From Vulcanimicrobiota bacterium (GTDB lineage Bacteria; Vulcanimicrobiota; Vulcanimicrobiia; Vulcanimicrobiales; Vulcanimicrobiaceae): a DNA stretch of 5,100 nucleotides. The stretch is taken from the NCBI GenBank assembly GCA_027306845.1, contig DAHUYY010000148.1:1-5100 (forward strand), written 5' to 3'. The notes under the pieces were generated by a model. The model did not search any database, was not told the origin of the DNA, and saw nothing but the letters and a program-made list of their open reading frames with translations. Positions 1 through 3,492 of this stretch are shown here, piece by piece (the stretch's first letter is position 1; each line of letters begins with the position of its first letter). The translations under genes were made by a program, and so were the position numbers.

Positions 1-1
1 C

Positions 2-124
2 GGCTTCACCACCGAGTTCCCGGTCGAGCGCTATTATCGCGACGCAAAGATCACCGAGATCTACGAAGGCACCTCGGAGATCCAGCAGATCATCATCGCG
101 CGGAGCCTCCTCGGCCGGTTATAA
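2..124 (+). CDS. Acyl-CoA dehydrogenase, C-terminal fragment
   Basis: The last 40 codons of a gene that begins before the window, ending in TAA at 122-124. The readable residues include RDAKITEIYEGTSEIQQI, followed by an IIARSLLGRL tail. This is the C-terminal signature of the acyl-CoA dehydrogenase family, FAD flavoenzymes that oxidise acyl-CoA to trans-2-enoyl-CoA and pass electrons to electron-transfer flavoprotein. In the medium- and short-chain enzymes the Glu of the YEGT motif is the catalytic base; it is present here as residue 22 of the fragment. The FAD and substrate domains lie outside the window, so chain-length or branched-chain specificity cannot be assigned. It reads in the same direction as sucCD but is separated from it by about 1 kb of repeats. 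The family call is firm; the exact enzyme is unknown. Confidence 0.93.
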   Translation, partial: GFTTEFPVERYYRDAKITEIYEGTSEIQQIIIARSLLGRL

Positions 125-134
125 ACCAGGCGCC

Positions 135-156
135 TTGTCACATCGAGTGGGAAAAG
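135..156 (+). repeat. Single 22-bp GTCAC/GAGTGG repeat unit
   Basis: One copy of the 22-bp unit, here TTGTCACATCGAGTGGG followed by AAAAG. It directly abuts the left hairpin of cassette 1, whose own TTGTCAC begins at 157, exactly 22 bp later. The same unit is found five times in phase at 496-605 and, inverted, at 918-1005. It lies 10 bp after the acyl-CoA dehydrogenase stop codon. Confidence 0.8.
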
Positions 157-157
157 T

Positions 158-196
158 TGTCACCCCGAGTAGCCGCGAAGCGGCGTATCGAGGGGG
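158..196 (+). repeat. REP-like end hairpin, cassette 1 left
   Basis: Reading 5' to 3': TGTCAC, outer arm CCCC (163-166), GA, GTA, inner stem GCCGC (172-176), loop GAA, inner stem GCGGC (180-184), GTA, TCGA, outer arm GGGG (192-195). The GTA/GTA internal mismatch and the asymmetric GA/TCGA step are shared by all four end hairpins in the window, while the stems differ by compensating changes. This end pairs in orientation with the inverted copy at 442-482. Confidence 0.75.
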
Positions 197-200
197 CGCG

Positions 201-240
201 CAAATAATGCGAGCCGCCCCGTATGGAGCAGCTCGCATTT
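201..240 (-). terminator. Conserved 3' hairpin, possible intrinsic terminator (copy 1)
   Basis: On the minus strand the stem AATGCGAGC pairs with GCTCGCATT (239-231 with 214-206). An inner CTCC/GGGG helix, with one G-U pair, is capped by AUAC. The tract after the stem is only moderately T-rich (ATTATTTG), so Rho-independent termination is plausible but not strong. The 45-bp block 201-245 is identical to 634-678, the longest exact match between the two cassettes. Confidence 0.45.
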
Positions 241-309
241 GGTGGCCTGCAGAACCGTCGCATTCATGTTACCACCGACCCATGTTCTCCACAAGGAGAA
301 GCATTGGGC

Positions 310-381
310 TGGAGCGTGCGGGAATCGAACCCGCAACTGCATGAAGTGACGGTTCTGCAGTCGACACCATCGAAACGCCCC
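310..381 (-). ncRNA. tRNA-like / tmRNA-TLD-like domain, copy 1
   Basis: A 72-nt minus-strand domain. The acceptor stem GGGGCGT (381-375) pairs with ACGCTCC (317-311) through one G-U pair; the discriminator is A at 310. The T arm is canonical: GCGGG, loop TTCGATT, CCCGC (334-318). The D-like arm (374-361, TTCGATGGTGTCGA) is short and resembles the GG-N-UUCGAC segment of tmRNA 5' ends. The central arm has a 5-bp stem CTGCA/TGCAG extended by GAA/TTC past a bulged A, leaving a 7-nt loop CCGTCAC (352-346). That loop differs from the usual tRNA-Asp(GUC) loop by C instead of U33. Only 2 nt replace the variable loop, and GCC, not CCA, follows the discriminator. An ordinary functional tRNA is therefore unlikely. 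A tmRNA-like domain without a message region, or a tRNA mimic, fits better. Confidence 0.6.
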
Positions 382-415
382 GGCGATCATTCACGCGAAC
401 GCTTGTGCTGGAAAG
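382..415 (-). promoter_or_regulatory. Conserved block upstream of RNA copy 1 (role unknown)
   Basis: About 34 bp immediately 5' of the tRNA-like domain on the minus strand, nearly identical to 819-852 and containing CAAGCGTTCGCGTGAATGA. Conservation here could mark a promoter or a 5' leader. The best hexamer pair, TTTCCA and GAATGA with a 16-bp spacer, is a poor match to the sigma-70 consensus, so only the conservation is claimed. Confidence 0.3.
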
Positions 416-441
416 GGGTAGCGGGGCGCCTCGATGCGCGT

Positions 442-482
442 GCCCCTCGATACGCCGCCGACGGCGGCTACTCGGGGTGACA
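442..482 (-). repeat. REP-like end hairpin, cassette 1 right (inverted)
   Basis: The reverse complement of the left end of cassette 1, with the same TGTCACCCCGAGTAG start read on the minus strand from 482. The inner stem is longer (GCCGCC/GGCGGC, 454-459 with 463-468, 3-nt loop), and the outer arms are CCCC (443-446) and GGGG (474-477). Together with 158-196 it forms terminal inverted repeats of about 40 bp. Confidence 0.75.
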
Positions 483-495
483 AAATTATTATGCC

Positions 496-583
496 TTGTC
501 ACATTGAGTAGGAAAAGTTGTCACATCGAGTAGGAAAAGTTGTCACATCGAGTGTGAGAATTTGTCACGTCGAGTAGGCTGCT
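496..583 (+). repeat. Array of four 22-bp tandem units, left of cassette 2
   Basis: TTGTCAC starts at 496, 518, 540 and 562, and the phase continues to 584, where cassette 2 begins. The spacing is exactly 22 bp throughout. Consensus: TTGTCAC, two variable bases, GAGTAGG, then a tail. The first two tails are AAAAG; the fourth is CTGCT, which matches the start of the cassette 2 hairpin stem. Each unit looks like an end hairpin cut off after the GTAG foot. A 22-bp period is about two helical turns, so repeated protein sites would lie on one face of the DNA. Confidence 0.85.
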
Positions 584-584
584 T

Positions 585-625
585 TGTCACGTCGAGTAGG
601 CTGCGCAGCAGCCGTATCGAGACGT
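585..625 (+). repeat. REP-like end hairpin, cassette 2 left
   Basis: Outer arms ACGTC (589-593) and GACGT (621-625); inner stem GGCTGC (599-604) and GCAGCC (608-613) with loop GCA. The GAGTAG foot and GTATCGA return strand are conserved. Against cassette 1, both outer (CCCC/GGGG) and inner stems are changed but pairing is kept. Confidence 0.75.
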
Positions 626-633
626 GCGTTTCA

Positions 634-673
634 CAAATAATGCGAGCCGCCCCGTATGGAGCAGCTCGCATTT
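634..673 (-). terminator. Conserved 3' hairpin, possible intrinsic terminator (copy 2)
   Basis: The same AATGCGAGC/GCTCGCATT hairpin as copy 1 (672-664 with 647-639), followed on the minus strand by ATTATTTGTG. It is base-for-base identical to the copy 1 block, although the flanking sequence differs. The T tract is weak, so terminator function is tentative. Confidence 0.45.
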
Positions 674-746
674 GGTGGATCACAAGACCGTCGCATCCAT
701 TCTACCACCGGCCATCCCGCTCCGCAAACGCGTGCGGAGTTTTGGC

Positions 747-818
747 TGGAGCGTGCGGGAATTGAACCCGCGGCCACATGGATTGACGGTCTTGTGGTCG
801 ACACCATCGAAACGCCCC
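747..818 (-). ncRNA. tRNA-like / tmRNA-TLD-like domain, copy 2
   Basis: 72 nt on the minus strand. The acceptor stem GGGGCGT (818-812) pairs with ACGCTCC (754-748); the discriminator is A at 747. The D-like arm (811-798) is identical to copy 1. The T arm is GCGGG, loop TTCAATT, CCCGC (771-755), one loop base different from copy 1. The central-arm stem CCACA/TGTGG (797-793 with 778-774) replaces CTGCA/TGCAG with two compensating pairs, and an inner A-T pair of copy 1 is G-C here (791 with 781). The 7-nt loop is CCGTCAA. As in copy 1 there is no encoded CCA and no U33, arguing against a translating tRNA. Confidence 0.6.
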
Positions 819-852
819 GGCGTTCATTCACGCGAACGCTTGCGCTGGAAAG
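819..852 (-). promoter_or_regulatory. Conserved block upstream of RNA copy 2 (role unknown)
   Basis: Matches 382-415 with only three differences, directly 5' of the tRNA-like domain on the minus strand. In this copy GCGTTC and GAACGC can form a 6-bp hairpin around GCGTGAAT; copy 1 has a mismatch in it. Beyond this block the cassettes diverge until the end hairpins, so the conserved RNA unit probably begins here. Confidence 0.3.
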
Positions 853-875
853 AGGTCGCTCGGCGTGACGGTGCG

Positions 876-917
876 CGCGCCTCGATACGGTTGCTTCGCA
901 ACCTACTCGGCGTGACA
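876..917 (-). repeat. REP-like end hairpin, cassette 2 right (inverted)
   Basis: Read on the minus strand from 917: TGTCACGCCGAGTAGG, then inner stem GGTTGC/GCAACC (903-898 with 894-889) with loop GAA, GTATCGA, and outer arms CGCC/GGCG (912-909 with 881-878). Inverted relative to 585-625. Confidence 0.75.
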
Positions 918-1005
918 TCGTGCCCTACTCGGCGTGACATCGTGCCCTACTCGGCGTGACATCGTGCCCTACTCGGCGTGACAAGGCAGCCTGCTCGGCG
1001 TGACA
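918..1005 (-). repeat. Array of four inverted 22-bp tandem units, right of cassette 2
   Basis: Units occupy 918-939, 940-961, 962-983 (three identical copies) and 984-1005 (a diverged outer copy with GAGCAGG). Each reads TGTCACGCCGAGTAGG plus a 6-bp tail on the minus strand. Counting the hairpin start at 896-917, five phased units lie on this side, mirroring the five on the left (496-605). The array ends about 140 bp before the sucC start. Confidence 0.85.
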
Positions 1006-1146
1006 GAGGGGCAAAAAGGCGTCGCTTGCGACAACGGTAGGAAGAAGAAGAATCGTGCTGCGGGTACGAATACCAGGCAAGTCGGCGCCCCTCGATGGCG
1101 CGCCGGGCCTTTCATCGCGTTAGAAACGGAGTACACGAAAGTATCT
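1006..1146 (+). other. sucC upstream region, no clear promoter
   Basis: About 140 bp between the repeat array and sucC. It must hold the sucCD promoter and leader unless transcription starts further upstream, but no convincing -35/-10 pair is visible. GCGCCCCTCGATGGCGCG (1086-1103) resembles the return strand of the REP-like hairpins and may be a decayed fragment. An in-frame GTG at 1000 could extend sucC by 49 codons, but it begins inside a repeat and yields sequence unlike SucC, so it is not used. Confidence 0.45.
1128..1131 (+). promoter_or_regulatory. Possible sucC ribosome binding site (poorly spaced)
   Basis: GGAG lies 15 nt before the ATG at 1147, longer than the usual spacing. A closer but weaker purine run, GAAAG at 1137-1141, is 5 nt away. 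The start is chosen from protein alignment rather than from this site. Confidence 0.35.
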
Positions 1147-2316
1147 ATGAATCTCATGGAGTACCAGGGGAAGGAGCTCTTTCGTCGCTCCGGCATCCCG
1201 ATTCCACGTTCGCAACATTGCACCACGCCTGATGCGGTCGGCGATTTTCTCGCCCAGAACCCGGGCGAATGGGTGCTCAAGGCGCAAGTGCTGATGGGCG
1301 GCCGCGGAAAAGCCGGTAAAATTAAATTCGCGAGCGGGCGCGAACAGGGCATCGCAACGGCGCGCGAGATTATGGCGACGCCGATGCCGCCGAATCGTCA
1401 GAACCCCAACGGCGAGGCGATTAACTCGCTGCTCGTTGAGGAAAAACTTTCGATTGCAAAAGAAGCGTACTGCGCGATCACCGTCGACAGAACGACGAAA
1501 CGCCCCGTGGCGATGGTCAGCAAATTCGGCGGCATGGATATCGAAGATGTCGCGCACGATCACCCGGAATCGATTGCAAAATTTTTCATCGATACCGCTA
1601 TCGGGTATTCGCCGTTCATCGGCCGCGAGCTGGCGTTCGCTTCCGATCTCGACCCCGGCTATCGCAAACAACTGCCGGCGATCCTCGCCTCGCTCTATCA
1701 GCTCTTCTTTGAGTACGGCGCGAAACTCGTCGAAATCAATCCGCTCGCGCTGACAACCGACGGCCGCGTTATCGCTTCGGACGCGAAAGTCGAACTCGAC
1801 GATGACGCGCTCTTCAAACACAAGGAGTTCGCGGAATGGCACGCGGTGCTGCCGCTCGATGAAGACGAAAAACTCGCCACGGAATCGGGTTTAGGAATTC
1901 GCAACTTCCGCCGTTTCGGCGGCACCGTCGGAACGATGGCCAATGGTGCCGGGCTCGCGATGGCTACGATGGATGCGGTAAAAAATGCCGGTGGAGAGAT
2001 TGCGAACTTCCTCGACGTCGGCGGCGGAGCGAACGCCGAACGCGTGCGTAAATGTTACGAACTCGTCGTCAATCACACCCCTGCGAAGGTTTTCTTCATC
2101 AATATCTTCGGCGGTATCACTCGCGGCGATGAAGTCGCCAAGGGCATCGTCGAAGCGCTGCGTACGACGACCTCGCGCAAAATACCGTTGGTTATTCGTT
2201 TGACGGGCACCAACGAAGAGCAAGGACGCAAGATTCTTGCCGACGCCGGCATGACGCCGGTCGAAACGATGGACGAAGGCGCGGCGCAGGCCGTGCGCAT
2301 TGCGGCGGGAGCGTAA
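1147..2316 (+). CDS. sucC: Succinyl-CoA synthetase (succinate-CoA ligase), beta subunit
   Basis: 389 residues; the family is usually about 388. With SucD it converts succinyl-CoA, ADP (or GDP) and phosphate to succinate, CoA and ATP (or GTP) in the TCA cycle, in the cytoplasm. The start is set by MNLMEYQGKELF, which aligns with the N-terminus of E. coli SucC. The ATP-grasp domain contains GGRGKAG (residues 51-57). VEINPL (195-200) and the acidic segment around Asp212 correspond to the Mg-nucleotide ligands. The C-terminal ligase domain shows NGAGLAMATMD (266-276), FLDVGGGANAE (288-298) and INIFGGITRGD (318-328), the last near the phosphohistidine loop of SucD. Residue 20 is Pro, as in E. coli, where pig GTP-specific enzyme has Gln; this hints at ATP use but is weak. 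sucD follows after 9 bp, forming an operon. No frameshift or missing key motif is seen. Confidence 0.97.
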   Translation: MNLMEYQGKELFRRSGIPIPRSQHCTTPDAVGDFLAQNPGEWVLKAQVLMGGRGKAGKIKFASGREQGIATAREIMATPMPPNRQNPNGEAINSLLVEEKLSIAKEAYCAITVDRTTKRPVAMVSKFGGMDIEDVAHDHPESIAKFFIDTAIGYSPFIGRELAFASDLDPGYRKQLPAILASLYQLFFEYGAKLVEINPLALTTDGRVIASDAKVELDDDALFKHKEFAEWHAVLPLDEDEKLATESGLGIRNFRRFGGTVGTMANGAGLAMATMDAVKNAGGEIANFLDVGGGANAERVRKCYELVVNHTPAKVFFINIFGGITRGDEVAKGIVEALRTTTSRKIPLVIRLTGTNEEQGRKILADAGMTPVETMDEGAAQAVRIAAGA

Positions 2317-2320
2317 GGAG
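2315..2320 (+). promoter_or_regulatory. sucD ribosome binding site
   Basis: AAGGAG overlaps the sucC stop codon and ends 5 nt before the sucD ATG. The overlap suggests translational coupling, which suits a 1:1 heteromeric complex. Confidence 0.8.
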
Positions 2321-2325
2321 CGACG

Positions 2326-3207
2326 ATGAGTATCTATCTCGATAAAAACAGCAAGGTTATCGTTCAAGGCATCACCGGCGGTGAAGGCTCTTACCATACC
2401 GGGCGCATGCTCGCCTACGGAACGCAGATCGTCGGCGGTGTCACGCCGGGGAAGGGCGGCCAAAAGAGCGAGCACGGCTTACCGGTCTTCAATACGGTGC
2501 GCGACGCAGTCGAGGCGACCGGCGCGACGCACACGTGCATCTTCGTTCCGCCGCCGTTCGCCGGCGACGCGCTCTTCGAGGCCTACGAAGCCGGCATCAC
2601 CTTCGCGGCCTGCATTACCGAGGGCGTTCCGGTGCATGACGTGCTGCGCGTTGTCGGCGCGACGCCGGGTATGCAGATCATCGGCCCTAATTGCCCCGGC
2701 CTCATCTCGCCGGGGAAGGCGAGCATCGGCATCATGCCCGGGCATATCTTCAAGCAAGGGAACGTCGGCTTGATTTCGCGCTCGGGAACGTTGACCTACG
2801 AAGTGGTCGACGGGCTCACGCGCGCCGGCCTCGGGCAATCCACCTGCGTCGGCATCGGCGGCGACCCGATCATCGGCACGACGTTCGTCGATTGTTTGCG
2901 AGCGTTTGCCAACGAGGAGGAGACCAAAGCGATCGTTCTCTGTGGCGAGATCGGCGGCTCCGATGAGGAAGACGCCGCGGCCTTTATCGCCGAGCACCTG
3001 CGCGAGACGCCGATCGTCGCCTTCATCGGTGGACGCAACGCACCCCCCGGAAAGTCACTCGGCCATGCCGGCGCGATCATCTCCGGAAACTTCGGCACGC
3101 CCGAGAGCAAAATCGCCGCCTTCAAGCAAGCAGGCGTTCCCGTCGCCGATCGCCCCTCGGATATCCCCGCGCTGCTTCAGAAAACCATCGGAGTCTTGAA
3201 TTCTTAA
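2326..3207 (+). CDS. sucD: Succinyl-CoA synthetase (succinate-CoA ligase), alpha subunit
   Basis: 293 residues, typical of the family. The alpha subunit binds CoA and carries the histidine that is phosphorylated during catalysis. The N-terminal Rossmann-type CoA domain begins MSIYLDKNSKVIVQGITG; GITGGEGSYHTG (15-26) is the CoA-binding loop, with Glu20 where E. coli has Gln, a variation known in other phyla. GGVTPGKGG (37-45), IGPNCPG (119-125) and SRSGTLTYE (151-159) follow. The second domain has VGIGGDPI (175-182), GEIGGS (207-212, including Glu208) and GKSLGHAGAII (242-252). His247 there is the expected phosphohistidine, and Glu208 its stabilising partner. The gene lies 9 bp after sucC with a strong AAGGAG site. 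It appears intact and full length. Confidence 0.97.
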   Translation: MSIYLDKNSKVIVQGITGGEGSYHTGRMLAYGTQIVGGVTPGKGGQKSEHGLPVFNTVRDAVEATGATHTCIFVPPPFAGDALFEAYEAGITFAACITEGVPVHDVLRVVGATPGMQIIGPNCPGLISPGKASIGIMPGHIFKQGNVGLISRSGTLTYEVVDGLTRAGLGQSTCVGIGGDPIIGTTFVDCLRAFANEEETKAIVLCGEIGGSDEEDAAAFIAEHLRETPIVAFIGGRNAPPGKSLGHAGAIISGNFGTPESKIAAFKQAGVPVADRPSDIPALLQKTIGVLNS

Positions 3208-3348
3208 GGAAATCTGAAGGAAGCGACAAAAGCCAGGGCCAAGGTGGGTAGGCGGTTCTTATTGGGCCGTCTGCTCACTACGCTTGTTGGGGGATGAACG
3301 CAGTACGCTCGGTAGCTCGGATTTCGTCTTTGCAAAACACCGGTCGAA

Positions 3349-3358
3349 ACCACGTGGT
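3349..3358 (+). promoter_or_regulatory. Palindrome ACCACGTGGT, possible operator
   Basis: A perfect 10-bp palindrome with a CACGTG core, about 135 bp upstream of the receptor start. TCGA lies on each side but shifted by one base, so it does not extend the symmetry. It could be a transcription-factor site, but one copy alone is weak evidence. Confidence 0.25.
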
Positions 3359-3475
3359 CGATTCTCGTCAGGAAACATGGGTACTGAAGAGATCTGCCTC
3401 GGGCTTCGCTGCAATGTGTTTTGCGCGGCTGCCGTCTACAACGCATGCGCTCGCTCTTCAACCGGCATTCTCTTC

Positions 3476-3481
3476 GGGAGG
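3476..3481 (+). promoter_or_regulatory. Receptor gene ribosome binding site
   Basis: GGGAGG, 11 nt before ATG 3493, slightly long but the best site present. An ATG at 3483 in another frame stops after five codons. Confidence 0.6.
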
Positions 3482-3492
3482 AATGCAATCAC

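Larger units (their letters stand above)
201..381 (-). ncRNA. Candidate structured RNA, copy 1 (tRNA-like 5' domain)
   Basis: Proposed RNA of about 181 nt, read on the minus strand from 381 down to 201. In order: a tRNA-like domain (381-310); a short linker; a variable hairpin (300-285, stem TTCTCC/GGAGAA, loop ACAA read on plus); a stem GGTGG/CCACC (276-272 with 245-241) closing a 26-nt loop; and a 9-bp GC-rich hairpin (239-206) followed by ATTATTTG. Bases 247-259 in the 26-nt loop are perfectly complementary to 348-360 in the tRNA-like central arm (13 bp), and 263-268 to 340-345 (6 bp). Copy 2 at 634-818 keeps this architecture with compensating substitutions, the strongest evidence for a functional RNA. 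The strand follows from the T-arm orientation. I do not recognise a named family. A DNA-level role for the inverted repeats (ssDNA hairpins of a mobile element) is the main alternative. No convincing promoter is visible. Confidence 0.6.
158..482. mobile_element. Cassette 1: RNA element between inverted REP-like hairpins
   Basis: A 325-bp unit whose two ends are inverted copies of one hairpin-forming sequence: TGTCACCCCGAGTAG at 158-172, and its reverse complement ending at 482. The interior matches cassette 2 (585-917, 333 bp) over nearly its whole minus-strand RNA region. No transposase or other protein is encoded, so if mobile it would be non-autonomous, like a MITE or BIME. The end hairpins carry a GTAG tetranucleotide at the foot, as do REP sequences processed by RAYT (Y1-type) transposases. 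That parallel is an inference from form, not homology. No target-site duplication was established. A degenerate extra fragment of the end sequence (GCGCCTCGATGCGCG, 426-440) lies just inside the right end. Confidence 0.55.
634..818 (-). ncRNA. Candidate structured RNA, copy 2 (tRNA-like 5' domain)
   Basis: Proposed RNA of about 185 nt, read from 818 down to 634 with the order of parts seen in copy 1: tRNA-like domain (818-747), variable hairpin (739-720, stem CTCCGCA/TGCGGAG on plus), GGTGG/CCACC stem (674-678 with 705-709) closing a 26-nt loop, and the invariant 9-bp hairpin (672-639). The loop segment 681-692 is complementary to 785-796 (12 bp) and 695-700 to 778-783 (6 bp). Relative to copy 1, five of these long-range pairs are substituted on both sides. 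The variable hairpin shares almost no bases with copy 1 yet still forms a clean stem. These two-sided changes argue for selection on structure. Function and promoter are unknown. Confidence 0.6.
585..917. mobile_element. Cassette 2: RNA element between inverted REP-like hairpins
   Basis: A second 333-bp unit with the plan of cassette 1: inverted hairpin ends (585-625 and 876-917) around a minus-strand RNA candidate. The end hairpins differ in sequence from those of cassette 1 but keep the same conserved and paired positions, so the ends have co-evolved within each cassette. Phased 22-bp units flank it on both sides, pointing inward. Positions 859-869 (CTCGGCGTGAC) are a stray partial unit inside the right end, suggesting nested insertion or repeat decay. 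No protein is encoded. Confidence 0.55.
3208..3492 (+). other. Intergenic spacer, no recognised gene
   Basis: 285 bp between sucD and the receptor gene. Short open frames here show no recognisable domain or typical coding bias. No clear intrinsic terminator follows sucD, and no known riboswitch motif was identified by eye. The spacer presumably carries the receptor promoter and 5' leader, but no good -35/-10 pair stands out. It shares no sequence with the repeats upstream of sucC. Confidence 0.5.

Noticed and set aside
310..381. Ordinary tRNA gene (for example tRNA-Asp GUC), and the same for 747-818
   Set aside because: The T arm and acceptor are good, but the D-like arm has 14 nt, the variable loop only 2 nt, the central arm is overlong with a bulge, U33 is absent, and no CCA is encoded. 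Kept as tRNA-like only.
201..818. Complete or permuted tmRNA (ssrA)
   Set aside because: The 5' and 3' ends sit 72 nt apart in normal order with no room for a tag-encoding frame or pseudoknots, and no tag peptide could be identified.
135..959. Several short plus- and minus-strand open frames across the repeat block
   Set aside because: They cross the hairpins, tandem units and tRNA-like domains. Pairs of them look alike only because the two cassettes are repeats. None has a recognisable domain or a good ribosome site.
496..1005. CRISPR array
   Set aside because: The period is 22 bp with the repeat filling nearly the whole unit, there are no unique spacers of 30 bp or more, and there are no cas genes.
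1000..1146. 49-codon N-terminal extension of SucC from GTG at 1000
   Set aside because: The start lies inside a 22-bp repeat unit, the extension is low-complexity and basic with no SucC similarity, and the family N-terminus aligns exactly at 1147.
1120..3125. Long open frames opposite and within sucCD (such as 1120-1842 minus and 2479-2997 minus)
   Set aside because: These are high-GC shadow frames of sucC and sucD, with arginine- and alanine-rich sequence and no domains.
3208..3290. Intrinsic terminator after sucD
   Set aside because: The partial pairing around GGCGG and GGCCG is imperfect and is not followed by a T run.
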